Below, piece by piece: positions 1 to 7,366 of a stretch of 22,877 nucleotides of DNA. The stretch is taken from positions 1 through 22,877 of IMG/VR virus record IMGVR_UViG_3300008261_002975, one strand, 5' to 3'. The notes under the pieces were generated by a model. It saw only the letters and a list, made by a program, of their open reading frames with translations. It did not search any database and was not told the DNA's origin. The stretch's first letter is position 1. Each line of letters opens with the position of its first letter. This DNA is from a virus. The translations under genes and the position numbers were made by a program.

Positions 1-344
1 TCTCCCAATATACGGCCACCAAACTTATCCCATCCATAGATAATAACTTGGTGCTTTGGGTGGGATTGTAGGGCTTGAGTTGTAAATTTACTCGCCAATT
101 GCGCTCGCTGGTCTTCTTGAGGACATTGAGCTCTGTGTCCTTTTTCTGGCGTGTCGACTCCGTAGATTCTAACAGCCAACTCTGGTTTGAGCGGTAGTGG
201 GAGAAAGGGTGCGGCGATAACAACTGTATCGCCATCACTCACTCTGATAATTTGTGCATCGTATGTTGCCGACTTTGCGGGCATCTTGCCTTGTGCAAAT
301 GCTAACGCAGGAACTGCTAACAGCAGTAATAGAAATCGTTTCAT
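1..344 (-). CDS. Secreted thermonuclease-like (SNase) nuclease, 3' end cut by window edge
   Basis: My reading of the minus strand from ATG at 342-344 stays open to the left edge (114 residues seen). It starts with a signal peptide: M-K-R, a leucine-rich core, then a likely cleavage after ALAFA (about residue 17). The mature part matches the staphylococcal nuclease fold: RVSDGDTVVI (34-43), VRIYGVDTPEKG (58-69), and YGWDKFGGRILG (103-114). R59, E67 and R111 line up with the three catalytic residues (R35, E43, R87) of S. aureus nuclease. The family cuts DNA and RNA with calcium. A GGAG Shine-Dalgarno sits about 6 nt before the ATG, and an ATAAATA box lies 22 nt upstream. The signal peptide implies action in the periplasm or outside the cell. 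The family call is firm; the role in infection is unknown. Confidence 0.85.
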   Translation of the reverse strand, partial: MKRFLLLLLAVPALAFAQGKMPAKSATYDAQIIRVSDGDTVVIAAPFLPLPLKPELAVRIYGVDTPEKGHRAQCPQEDQRAQLASKFTTQALQSHPKHQVIIYGWDKFGGRILG

Positions 345-365
345 TTATACTCCAATAAGTGCTAT

Positions 366-372
366 TATTTAT
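366..372 (-). promoter_or_regulatory. Candidate T4-late-like promoter box (ATAAATA) for the thermonuclease gene
   Basis: The minus strand reads ATAAATA here, close to the T4 late -10 consensus TATAAATA. Transcription would start near 359, giving a leader of about 15 nt that contains the GGAG ribosome binding site of the gene starting at 344. The box overlaps the stop codon of the upstream gene. Seven-base matches are common by chance, so this is tentative. Confidence 0.35.
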
Positions 373-1004
373 GCCCAAGCAACCATTTTGAATCTCTCCT
401 CTGGGATACCAAAGTATTCGCACTTCCAACGACTCTGTGCAAAGAAATCTAAAGGATACCACTCGTCTTTGTGTGCTAGGATCTGTTCAGCGGCATCTAC
501 CCAGTCAATGGCTAACAAGATGGGCTCTACAATTTCTTTGATGCATTGTGTTTCTTCGTAGACAAAGCTGTCCCATTCCCAATGTAGTACTTCAAATGCC
601 CGGCCATCACGATCAGCATAGTCCATTGAGAAGTCTAGTCCCCACTTAGGACGTAGGGCAATGACTTTGTTGACTAGTGGCAATGTCTTAGCCCAGAACT
701 CTAGTTCTTCTAGGGCAGCACCTGTGTAGCCTTTGCGTTCAAATAGCAGACTGTGATTGAGATGTGAGCCTTCTATCCTAGGCATTTGTGTAAACCATTC
801 TTGTTTAAGAGCTTGCAGATGTTCTCTGTGCTTCTTGGGTTTGATTCTGTTGCCGTAGGCAAAGTGCTGTTCTAACTGTGTAAGATCATAACCGTTTTGA
901 TCAAAGAGATCTAGATCTTCTACTGTGGGTTGATAGAGCAATTTCTCTACGGGCTGATCCCAATAACCATTTGAATCAAACTGATTATCAGTCAGCGTAA
1001 TCAT
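369..1004 (-). CDS. Hypothetical phage protein, 211 aa
   Basis: I do not recognise this protein. It is a soluble, acidic and aromatic-rich 211-residue protein with no signal peptide or membrane segment. Tryptophans cluster around the middle and C-terminal half (for example FEVLHWEWDSFVYEETQ near residue 140). The start is the only Met near the 5' end. It begins one base from the stop of the upstream gene at 1006, so the two are probably co-transcribed on the minus strand with the small Cys-rich genes and the structural genes. No catalytic motif is evident, so no function is proposed. Confidence 0.8.
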   Translation of the reverse strand: MITLTDNQFDSNGYWDQPVEKLLYQPTVEDLDLFDQNGYDLTQLEQHFAYGNRIKPKKHREHLQALKQEWFTQMPRIEGSHLNHSLLFERKGYTGAALEELEFWAKTLPLVNKVIALRPKWGLDFSMDYADRDGRAFEVLHWEWDSFVYEETQCIKEIVEPILLAIDWVDAAEQILAHKDEWYPLDFFAQSRWKCEYFGIPEERFKMVAWA

Positions 1005-1005
1005 T

Positions 1006-1407
1006 TTATTTTACAATAGGTCCGCCGGTGATCCATAATTCACAACTGCGGGTGCCAGCACATTTGAAATGCAATAGATTACAGTAGCCTAGGTCAGCTG
1101 CTTCACGAGTCTTTTCTGCTTGATAGGCTTCTTGACCCATGCCATCGTGAATACAGGTATACATTGCATCAGAGATGTTAAAGGCCGCACAGTTACCACA
1201 CTGCATGGTCTTGGCAGTCTTTTCATCAATGTTCCACTGCTTGGCTGCGTCTTTCCAATATGAGCCAGGTTTGTCTGGATTAGCAGGACCATAGTGATGT
1301 TTGTCTATAGCGGTCTGTCTGTTCTTGACATTCACTTCTAGATCGTGTGTTGCAATGGGACAGCCTTTGTTGGCTGCTTCTACGATGTTGATATACTTTC
1401 TATACAT
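1006..1407 (-). CDS. Cys-rich phage protein, possibly metal or Fe-S binding, 133 aa
   Basis: Besides Cys16, five cysteines lie in the C-terminal half: C70-x2-C73 (CGNCAAFN), C85, C109 and C116 (GYCNLLHFKC), and C122 (SCELW). The ending CELWITGGP and the CxxC ... GYC ... C-x5-C spacing look like a small metal or iron-sulphur site and loosely recall high-potential iron-sulphur proteins. I cannot confirm that family. The N-terminal half is charged and lacks a signal peptide. The gene sits between a 211-aa unknown and a second, shorter Cys-rich gene on the same strand. The coding call is strong; the metal-binding function is inferred only from the cysteine pattern. Confidence 0.8.
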   Translation of the reverse strand: MYRKYINIVEAANKGCPIATHDLEVNVKNRQTAIDKHHYGPANPDKPGSYWKDAAKQWNIDEKTAKTMQCGNCAAFNISDAMYTCIHDGMGQEAYQAEKTREAADLGYCNLLHFKCAGTRSCELWITGGPIVK

Positions 1408-1431
1408 AACTTTTACTTATCAGTTATATCC

Positions 1432-1581
1432 TCATTGTATATCTTTGTCCTGACACTCAAAACACTCACAGTCAGTGCAGTCGCAGCCATCTGTCATACA
1501 GCTTGACCCACAATGCTTGCCGCACCAGCAGGGGCATCCTTGATTTTCCAATCGTTTATATGTTTCTGTTTCTTCGGTCAT
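1432..1581 (-). CDS. 49-aa metallothionein-like Cys-rich small protein
   Basis: The chosen start is the ATG at 1579-1581, one base after the stop codon of the PA14-domain gene (TAA at 1583-1585). A longer reading starting inside that gene is unlikely. From about residue 16 to 44 there are ten cysteines in CxC, CxxxC and CxxC spacings (CPCWC, GKHC, SSC, GCDC, TDCEC, FEC), with Asp, Gly and Ser between them. This density is typical of metallothioneins and other metal-cluster peptides that bind zinc, cadmium or copper. No exact family is recognised. The close spacing suggests translational coupling to the upstream gene. Confidence 0.7.
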   Translation of the reverse strand: MTEETETYKRLENQGCPCWCGKHCGSSCMTDGCDCTDCECFECQDKDIQ

Positions 1582-1582
1582 A

Positions 1583-2791
1583 TTAGAAGCCGTTAGTTGA
1601 TGTTCTGTAGAAGATCTTACCGGTAAAGTCCGATGTCTTGGCCTGTCCTGGATACTCATAACTGACAGTTAGCACTCCTGGACCGTCTGGACCATTACCA
1701 AACATCACACGCAAGGGAATGTATGTGCCTGCTGTTAGAGCGACTGTAGTTGACACTTCACTCTCGCCGTGTAGACCACCGTTTGCTATAGATACATTAG
1801 TCAGTGTATTACCGCTTCGCCAGTTGGTGATGGCGTTGTCTCCGAACCATAGATAGGCGCCGTCATCACAACTCAAGTATATTGTGTGATTACCAGTGTA
1901 GGTAGTTCTAAAATAACCCTTCAACATCATGCTGGTTGAGTTTGGTAGTGCTGGCTCATTAATGTCGTTATCTGCTCCGTTAAAGTTATTAGGAGCAGCT
2001 TTTAAGGCAGCAGTGTCAAAGAAGTTTGGAGCTTCGTAATGATAACCTTCATAGTTAGTACGCCATATACCTGGGCTTACTTCAATAACTTCACCGTTGT
2101 ATGTTGCTTCGGTGTTTGGATCGTACCAAGGACGACCTTGTAATAATCCGCTGGTGTTTGCGTTGTCAACAATATCGGTACCATCATATTGTGTTGGCAA
2201 AAATGCAAGATCGTAAGTATTTTTAGCACGATAGTACGGTTTGGTAGAATCCACTGCGCCACTGATAGTTCCATCAGTTGCTACAGTTTTACCTTGACGT
2301 TTGGCTGCAGCAATATCAAGTTTAGCAATCTGTCTTGCCTCTTTGTCTGCTCCGCCACCGCCACCTAACTCAGTTGCGTATATGACAAATGATGTGCCGT
2401 TGGGAATTAACGATGTATTAAGTTCACCAGCACCACTGCCTGCAAGGGCTAGTGAATTTGCTGTGGTGATAGTCCAAATGTCAACACCAGACTCACTAGG
2501 ATCATTGGATTCACCTGTGCCATCAGGTTGGTTCATTGATCTTGTAAAACTGGGTTGGCCGTTGGCTGGCACAAAAGTCCAGTTCCTAGCACCAGCACCC
2601 AGGGCAATTACCTGTGCCATGTAAGTGTCTAAGGTGCCACTGTCTTTTCTAGTGGCTAGGGTTCCTACTCCGTATGCGCCATAGTTGAACGTGCCCACTG
2701 CCACTAGATAACTGCTGGCGCCGCCCCCGTTAAAACTGGTTGCTGTTAAGCCAGTTGGTATTGTCAGTGTTGATATTCCGTTAGCTGCCAT
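1583..2791 (-). CDS. Phage structural or adhesin-like protein with C-terminal PA14/GLEYA-like domain
   Basis: This 402-residue protein is rich in Gly, Ser, Thr and Asn, as many tail fibre or decoration proteins are. From about residue 289 to the end it resembles the PA14/GLEYA carbohydrate-binding beta-sandwich: MLKGYF near the start, HTIYLSCDDGAYLWFGD with the paired aspartates D309-D310 that bind calcium and sugar in that fold, and later a VALTAGTYIPLRVMF strand. A charged stretch around residues 148-165 (DKEARQIAKLDIAAAKRQGK) may link two parts. It lies downstream of a small tail-type protein on the same strand, 26 bp apart. Host-surface glycan binding is an inference from domain and context. 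Confidence 0.8.
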   Translation of the reverse strand: MAANGISTLTIPTGLTATSFNGGGASSYLVAVGTFNYGAYGVGTLATRKDSGTLDTYMAQVIALGAGARNWTFVPANGQPSFTRSMNQPDGTGESNDPSESGVDIWTITTANSLALAGSGAGELNTSLIPNGTSFVIYATELGGGGGADKEARQIAKLDIAAAKRQGKTVATDGTISGAVDSTKPYYRAKNTYDLAFLPTQYDGTDIVDNANTSGLLQGRPWYDPNTEATYNGEVIEVSPGIWRTNYEGYHYEAPNFFDTAALKAAPNNFNGADNDINEPALPNSTSMMLKGYFRTTYTGNHTIYLSCDDGAYLWFGDNAITNWRSGNTLTNVSIANGGLHGESEVSTTVALTAGTYIPLRVMFGNGPDGPGVLTVSYEYPGQAKTSDFTGKIFYRTSTNGF

Positions 2792-2817
2792 TGTGTGTTC
2801 TCTTTAGGATATTTAAC

Positions 2818-3162
2818 TTAAATTACAGTGACTAACTGTCCGGTAGTAGGATCAAAATAAACTTGTTTTAAACCAGTTGTGCTTGTTACTTTTTTAATAT
2901 TGCTTGCAACAATGTCCCCGCCCACTGTCAAGTTGCTAGTTATGGTAGTTGCTTGATCAATCACAATAGCTGAACTATCAGTAGTAGTCATTATACTGCC
3001 GTTGAATTCAAACGCACCGAGATTTAAATTAACGTCTGCATTTATTCCCAATGCAGTGTACAGTTCTGTGAAGTTTCTATTAATTTTATCAAATGCAAGT
3101 CGTAAACTATCACCCGATTGATCGTTGGCCGTATTACCGATGTTAATTGATTGTTTCGTCAT
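2818..3162 (-). CDS. Small tail fibre/baseplate-type structural protein, 114 aa
   Basis: The N-terminal half carries a pattern I associate with many phage tail fibre and baseplate proteins: INIGNTANDQSGDSLRLAFDKINRNF, roughly residues 6-31. It is followed by FTELYTALG. The C-terminal half is a beta-rich Thr/Ser/Val repeat region (TTDSSAIVIDQATTITSNLTVGG) ending in YFDPTTGQLVTVI, typical of short fibre repeats. It is first in its minus-strand group and is divergent from the 5-aminolevulinate synthase gene. An ATAAATA box lies 42 nt upstream. A virion role is likely by family resemblance; the exact position in the tail is unknown. Confidence 0.8.
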   Translation of the reverse strand: MTKQSINIGNTANDQSGDSLRLAFDKINRNFTELYTALGINADVNLNLGAFEFNGSIMTTTDSSAIVIDQATTITSNLTVGGDIVASNIKKVTSTTGLKQVYFDPTTGQLVTVI

Positions 3163-3203
3163 TGTTGTTCATTCCACTAAGTTTGATTATATCCATAACT
3201 CTA

Positions 3204-3210
3204 TATTTAT
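3204..3210 (-). promoter_or_regulatory. Candidate T4-late-like promoter box (ATAAATA) for structural genes
   Basis: The 66-bp gap between the divergent tail-type and 5-aminolevulinate synthase genes holds ATAAATA (ATAAATATA extended) on the minus strand, which would start transcription near 3197. A weaker TTAAATA at 3214-3220 faces the synthase gene. I see no good sigma70 pair in either direction. These are short A/T matches and need start-site mapping. Confidence 0.35.
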
Positions 3211-3228
3211 CGGTTAAATACGTTTACT

Positions 3229-4431
3229 ATGATAGACAAGAAACCCTTTAACACCCTACTTAAAACACTCAAAGACAACGGAAAATACCGCGTGTTCAAC
3301 GATATACTACGTGAACGCGGCAAGTTTCCAGAAGCTATTTGGTACGGGCCTTACAATATTAAAAACATTGTAAACTGGTGTAGCAACGACTACTTGGGCA
3401 TGGGACAGCATAAAGTAGTATTGGATGCCATGCACACGGCATTAGACATGACCGGAGCAGGTTCAGGCGGAACACGCAACATTGGCGGCACTAGTCACTA
3501 TCACGTGGCACTTGAACACGAACTTGCAATGCTACATAACAAAGCCAAAGCTCTACTGTTTAGCTCAGCATATGTGGCTAATGAGTGGACTTTGATTGCT
3601 TTGTCAAAGATCATTCCCAACATACACTTTGTTAGTGATAGCGAAAATCACAACAGTCTTGTTGTGGGCATGATCCACAGCCGGGCTCCCAAAACAGTTT
3701 TCGAACACAACAATCTACAACAACTCGAAGATGCACTGGCCGCGGTAACACTAACTGGTAATGTGCCTTGTGTTGTATTTGAATCAGTTTACTCGATGGA
3801 TGGCGATGTAGGACACATTAAAGAAATCTGCGATCTAGCAGACAAATATAATGCCATGACATATATTGATGAAGTTCATGCGGTAGGACTCTATGGACCC
3901 CACGGTGGTGGGAAAGTTGAAGAGCTTGGGCTACAATCCCGTATTGACATAGTCAATGGTACATTAGGGAAAGCCTATGGAGTCCAAGGTGGCTATATTG
4001 CTGCCGATGCTGAGGTTATCGACGCCATCCGTTCTGTAGCTGCTGGGTTTATCTTTACCACAAGCATGAGCCCTGTGAGCTGTTCTGGTGCATTGGCTGC
4101 TGTCAAGTACTTGAAGGATCATCCTGAGCTGCGTGACAAGCATCAAGAACGTGCTAGAAAGTTAAAGCATAGATTAACTGTAGCAGGCTTACCGGCTATG
4201 GAATGCTCAACTACACACATTGTGCCAATCCTTGTAGGCGATGCCAAGAAATGCAAAGCAATCAGCGATGAGCTGTTAAACGAACACAATATCTATATTC
4301 AGGCTATCAATAGTCCCACTGTTGCAGTAGGAACAGAACGGCTGCGTATTGCACCAACTCCGTTTCACGATGACGGTCTAATTGAAGATCTAATCACTGC
4401 GTTGAAAGCATCGTTCAATAAGTTTGATTAG
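3229..4431 (+). CDS. hemA: 5-aminolevulinate synthase (C4 pathway), PLP-dependent
   Basis: This is a full-length (400 aa) member of the alpha-oxoamine synthase family, class II fold, best matching 5-aminolevulinate synthase, which condenses glycine with succinyl-CoA as the first step of heme synthesis. Visible motifs are [12 protein letters not shown] near residue 50, [43 protein letters not shown] (D214 and H217 contact the cofactor), GTLGKAYG with the PLP lysine at K248, FIFTTSMSP, and a C-terminal [15 protein letters not shown] and SMDGD fit the synthase better than biotin or KBL-type relatives. The only plus-strand gene between minus-strand blocks, it overlaps the 3' end of hldD by 17 bp. 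No clear Shine-Dalgarno is visible. Confidence 0.93.
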   Translation: MIDKKPFNTLLKTLKDNGKYRVFNDILRERGKFPEAIWYGPYNIKNIVNWCSNDYLGMGQHKVVLDAMHTALDMTGAGSGGTRNIGGTSHYHVALEHELAMLHNKAKALLFSSAYVANEWTLIALSKIIPNIHFVSDSENHNSLVVGMIHSRAPKTVFEHNNLQQLEDALAAVTLTGNVPCVVFESVYSMDGDVGHIKEICDLADKYNAMTYIDEVHAVGLYGPHGGGKVEELGLQSRIDIVNGTLGKAYGVQGGYIAADAEVIDAIRSVAAGFIFTTSMSPVSCSGALAAVKYLKDHPELRDKHQERARKLKHRLTVAGLPAMECSTTHIVPILVGDAKKCKAISDELLNEHNIYIQAINSPTVAVGTERLRIAPTPFHDDGLIEDLITALKASFNKFD

Positions 4432-5284
4432 TCTTGAGATATTTGATATATTCTTGAATACCTTGCCAGGCTTCGAAGAACTGAATAACATCTAATCCAG
4501 CATCGATCAACGCAGATGTATCGGCTTTAGTATCCAATTGATATTGTTCTTTTAAATCAGCAGGCATTGGTACGTATTCTTTCTCACCTGACCCGAACTC
4601 GTTAATTACGATGTTGGCTATGCTTTCAAAGTTTATGCTTTCTCCGGTACCAACATCGTATACACCTGGTTGATAATTATTGATAAAATGATACACAGTA
4701 CGAGCAACATCTTCTACGTATATAAAATCTCTGTAGTAACTAGAACTGTTTTCAAATATCTTAATTGTTCCAGTTTGTTGTAGTTGTTGATACCAATGAT
4801 AAACAGTACTAGCCATTCGATCTTTATGATATTCGTTTGGTCCGTAAACATTAAACAATCGTAGTATCACTCCGTCAGTAATTTCTTGTTCGCTTACTTG
4901 TTTACTAAATGCGTAGTGATTAAGTGGACCTTTTCCATTACCGTAAACTGCTGCACTACTGGTAAAGATAAATTTCTTTCCTTGCTCTCTACATAGGTCA
5001 TGCCATCGTCGAGTACTTGACACATTGGTGTTATAGATACTGGCCCAATCTCTTTCTAATGTGCTTGAGTTAGCACCGATATGTATTACACAATCAAAGT
5101 CACTGAGGTCACTGACAATTTCTTTAGTAGAATGCAGTCCTAGATATTGTTTGCCTATTAGATTCTTGTACTGATTTTCTGTAGGCAGGTCATCAAAGAG
5201 GTATACATCAGTAATACCTTGCTTGTTTAGGTACCCCAATACTACACTACCGATAAAGCCGCCGGCGCCTGTTAGGGCTATCAT
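4415..5284 (-). CDS. hldD: ADP-L-glycero-D-manno-heptose 6-epimerase-like NAD-dependent SDR
   Basis: This 289-residue extended SDR has the Rossmann motif GAGGFIG (residues 6-12) and a D31-D32 adenosine-binding acid. TSSAAVYG at 108-115 supplies the catalytic Ser, and YAFSK gives Y124 and K128. The second half follows E. coli HldD closely in outline: [66 protein letters not shown] and [12 protein letters not shown]. HldD converts ADP-D-glycero- to ADP-L-glycero-beta-D-manno-heptose. It is the last gene of the heptose operon and overlaps the kinase gene by 4 bp (ATGA). The preceding heptose genes make HldD more likely than a general GalE. Confidence 0.9.
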   Translation of the reverse strand: MIALTGAGGFIGSVVLGYLNKQGITDVYLFDDLPTENQYKNLIGKQYLGLHSTKEIVSDLSDFDCVIHIGANSSTLERDWASIYNTNVSSTRRWHDLCREQGKKFIFTSSAAVYGNGKGPLNHYAFSKQVSEQEITDGVILRLFNVYGPNEYHKDRMASTVYHWYQQLQQTGTIKIFENSSSYYRDFIYVEDVARTVYHFINNYQPGVYDVGTGESINFESIANIVINEFGSGEKEYVPMPADLKEQYQLDTKADTSALIDAGLDVIQFFEAWQGIQEYIKYLKTNQTY

Positions 5285-6039
5285 TTTATTTCCTCTAGTG
5301 TAGGAGCATAGTTTCCTAAATGCTGTACTGTCACAGCACTTGCTTTGATGGCAAATGTAATTGCAACATGCATATCTTTAGATTTTAGATATTGAAACGC
5401 CAGGGCTGCTAAGAATGTGTCGCCTGCACCACAAACATCTGCTACCTCAACAGTGCGAGCACCAAATGCAAAGTCTCCGTATACAACTCCTTGGTCACCA
5501 TAGGTAACAATTAGTCCCGACGGAACACCTGTTGGGAAACTTGTAGCACGGCTATGTTCAAGTTCGTTTATCTTAATAAAACAACCTTCTAGTCTTGCTA
5601 GATCTGTTTTCTTTGTGTCAACAAAAATAGGTCCGCTAAATTCTTTGCGTAGTTCTTCAATCAACTCGTAGCTTACTGTACCCTTGTTGTAGTCGCTAAC
5701 AACAATGGCATCGTACACGGTAGGTAGCTCTGAGTCAATGGTTATAGGATCTGATATAACATCTCTGTCGATGCGTACTATCTGTTGTTTACTACGTGTA
5801 TCTATTAGTCTAGTCTTGGTAGAGCTTTCGCCGTGCAAGAATGTTACTTCACATCCCAATGCTTCTAGATTCTTACGCACATTGCCGGCCATGCCATCTT
5901 TAACTATGTCGTACTTGGGTACGAACACTGGCACAGGTGCTTCTGGACTGATACGATCTACACTGCCATATTTGTAGACGTCGGTGCAATCATCCCCTAG
6001 TAATAATATGTTGAATTGTGTTTGTTGTTGAGTATCCAT
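5281..6039 (-). CDS. hldE1: D-glycero-beta-D-manno-heptose-7-phosphate kinase (HldE N-terminal domain type)
   Basis: This PfkB/ribokinase-family sugar kinase of 252 aa carries the heptokinase signature ISPEAPVPV (residues 30-38), NVRKNLEALGCEV, VVSDYNKGTVS, FVDTKKTDL, VTYGDQG and the anion-hole/catalytic motif ADVCGAGDTF, with D207 as probable base. It would phosphorylate heptose 7-phosphate at C1. In E. coli the kinase is fused to the adenylyltransferase as one HldE protein; here they are separate genes whose ends overlap by 50 bp. It is about 60 residues shorter than the E. coli kinase domain, with the loss mainly in the middle. The ATG at 6037-6039 is the only plausible start. Confidence 0.9.
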   Translation of the reverse strand: MDTQQQTQFNILLLGDDCTDVYKYGSVDRISPEAPVPVFVPKYDIVKDGMAGNVRKNLEALGCEVTFLHGESSTKTRLIDTRSKQQIVRIDRDVISDPITIDSELPTVYDAIVVSDYNKGTVSYELIEELRKEFSGPIFVDTKKTDLARLEGCFIKINELEHSRATSFPTGVPSGLIVTYGDQGVVYGDFAFGARTVEVADVCGAGDTFLAALAFQYLKSKDMHVAITFAIKASAVTVQHLGNYAPTLEEIK

Positions 6040-6391
6040 TTATTCTCTCAAAGTATTCTATACGTTTTGCGTATTCACTACCAATTACCGGCTTGCCACG
6101 CCAGTCGCTACCTACCATCATGACCGCAGGACGAAACTGCTTTACCAGCATAGCCAGTTCTTCATCGCTGTCAAATATCTGTACTTCGTTTACAGCTTTT
6201 AGATTAGACAGCATTGCTCTTCGATCGCCTGCATTATTGATAGGGCGAGTTGGCCCTTTTAATTTTGCCACTCGATCGTCGCTGTCAATTGCTACGATGA
6301 GATAATCACCGAAGCTCCGTGCTGTGTTTAACAACAGCACATGTCCAGGATGCAATATGTCAAAGGTACCGTTTACAAACACAGTTGTCAT
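5990..6391 (-). CDS. hldE2: D-glycero-beta-D-manno-heptose 1-phosphate adenylyltransferase (HldE C-terminal domain type)
   Basis: This small cytidylyltransferase-like nucleotidyltransferase (133 aa) has a nucleotide-binding motif GTFDILHPGH at residues 8-17, followed by VAIDSDDRVAKLKG, DRRAMLSNL, VMMVGSDWRGKPVIGSEYA (about 91-108) and a closing STTNTI (121-126), which corresponds to the ISTS/T region of the family. It transfers AMP from ATP to heptose 1-phosphate to give ADP-heptose. Glycerol-3-phosphate cytidylyltransferase is related, but the position between gmhB and the heptokinase decides the assignment. It overlaps gmhB by ATGA (4 bp) and the kinase gene by 50 bp. Confidence 0.9.
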   Translation of the reverse strand: MTTVFVNGTFDILHPGHVLLLNTARSFGDYLIVAIDSDDRVAKLKGPTRPINNAGDRRAMLSNLKAVNEVQIFDSDEELAMLVKQFRPAVMMVGSDWRGKPVIGSEYAKRIEYFERINGYSTTNTIQHIITRG

Positions 6392-7002
6392 GGCAGTGTT
6401 GCTACAAATGCAGCCAAGTTATCAAACACCAAAGTCTTTCGTTTTAGATCTTTGTGAGCGTAACGATTAAGTTCTTTTTCTGTTTCTAATCCATACCCAG
6501 TTCGAACCAAGACAGGTTTAGCACCCATATTGGCAGCAGCTTTTAAGTCTTTTATCTTGTCACCAACATAATAGCCTTCTTTGAATTTGATATCTTTGAT
6601 TTCTTTTTCGCAACGTTTGAACATGCCGGTATTGGGTTTGGCAAACGGATCTTCTTTTCGACTGCTGGCACTATAATAGATACCGTCAATACTAAAACAC
6701 CCTGCCTTGCCTAATAGATCTAGCATATGCTCATGTAGGGTATCAACATCTTGCTGAGTATACAGGCCTTTTTCGATACCACCTTGGTCCGTAATGATAA
6801 CAATTTTATGTCCTTTACGTCTAAGATCTGCAATAGCTTCTAAGCTACCTTCAATAGGATCAAAGTCGTCTATGCGGTGACAATAGGTTCCTAAGTCGCG
6901 ATTGATTACCCCGTCGCGATCTAAACCTACTACACATTTTGTGCGGAACTCTCCACCGCCCCAAACAATCTTAGGTTGGGCTTGATTCTGTTGTGGTTGC
7001 AC
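6388..7002 (-). CDS. gmhB: D-glycero-beta-D-manno-heptose-1,7-bisphosphate 7-phosphatase (GmhB-like HAD)
   Basis: This HAD-family phosphatase of 204 aa has motif I GLDRDGVINRD with D28 and D30, motif II around VIITDQGGI (about 68-76), a substrate lysine in AKPNTGMF (K122), and motif IV GYYVGDKIKDLKAA (D148, D152) followed by MGAKPVLVRTGYG. GmhB removes the 7-phosphate of heptose 1,7-bisphosphate between the kinase and adenylyltransferase steps. Unlike E. coli GmhB, the loop before KPxxGM has no cysteines (ASSRKEDPFAKP), so the usual zinc site appears absent. Its first 32 bp overlap the end of the cupin gene. The N-terminal 20 residues are Gln-rich and look like an extension. Confidence 0.9.
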   Translation of the reverse strand: MQPQQNQAQPKIVWGGGEFRTKCVVGLDRDGVINRDLGTYCHRIDDFDPIEGSLEAIADLRRKGHKIVIITDQGGIEKGLYTQQDVDTLHEHMLDLLGKAGCFSIDGIYYSASSRKEDPFAKPNTGMFKRCEKEIKDIKFKEGYYVGDKIKDLKAAANMGAKPVLVRTGYGLETEKELNRYAHKDLKRKTLVFDNLAAFVATLP

Positions 7003-7366
7003 TTTGGCTGTCTCCTGGGATGATTCTGTAATTGTCTTCTACTGAGTCTGCTGTGCTAACTTCAAATATCATTGAGTTTGGTTTCAGGGCAATTAACTGA
7101 TGAGGTTGCAACGGAGGGTTGTGCCAAGTGGCTCCTTCATCTAGGATCTTTTCGTGATATTTTGCAGTTTTGGTATCACACCACACAACTTTAAATTGGC
7201 CGGCATTGACAAACCAAGTTTCTTCTTTTTCTTTATGGAAGTGCATACTAAACTTTGCACCTAGTTTTTCAAATACCATAATCTTACCACAGTACTTGTC
7301 GTTTGTGGCCCAAATGATTTCGTAGCCCCAGCCTTTATCTACTTTACCTTCTAGTCTTTGTGTCAT
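6971..7366 (-). CDS. Cupin-fold protein, probably sugar-related
   Basis: This is a single-domain cupin of 131 aa. The first motif is FSMHFHKEKEETWFV with HxH and the downstream glutamates, followed by NAGQFKVVW. The second is PPLQPHQLIAL, which supplies another metal-binding His. It resembles the cupin domains of type II mannose-6-phosphate isomerases and other sugar-phosphate enzymes. It starts in a TAATG overlap with the clpP stop codon and overlaps gmhB by 32 bp, so it is translated with the heptose genes. It is not a GmhA-type SIS isomerase, so the first heptose step is not accounted for by fold. The C-terminal tail is Ser/Thr-rich and looks disordered. Confidence 0.8.
   Translation of the reverse strand: MTQRLEGKVDKGWGYEIIWATNDKYCGKIMVFEKLGAKFSMHFHKEKEETWFVNAGQFKVVWCDTKTAKYHEKILDEGATWHNPPLQPHQLIALKPNSMIFEVSTADSVEDNYRIIPGDSQSATTTESSPT

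Noticed and set aside
187-561. Plus-strand frame of 124 codons
   Set aside because: It lies antisense over the thermonuclease start and the end of the 211-aa gene, both of which have better sequence support.
1006-1407. Firm call as a high-potential iron-sulphur protein
   Set aside because: The cysteine spacing is only loosely similar and there is no export signal, so it is left as Cys-rich unknown.
2301-2624. Plus-strand frame of 107 codons
   Set aside because: Antisense to the PA14-domain protein; low-complexity proline and alanine translation, no ribosome binding site.
6971-7366. Cupin gene as the missing sedoheptulose-7-phosphate isomerase GmhA
   Set aside because: GmhA is a SIS-domain enzyme and this protein has cupin metal motifs; no basis to assign that reaction.
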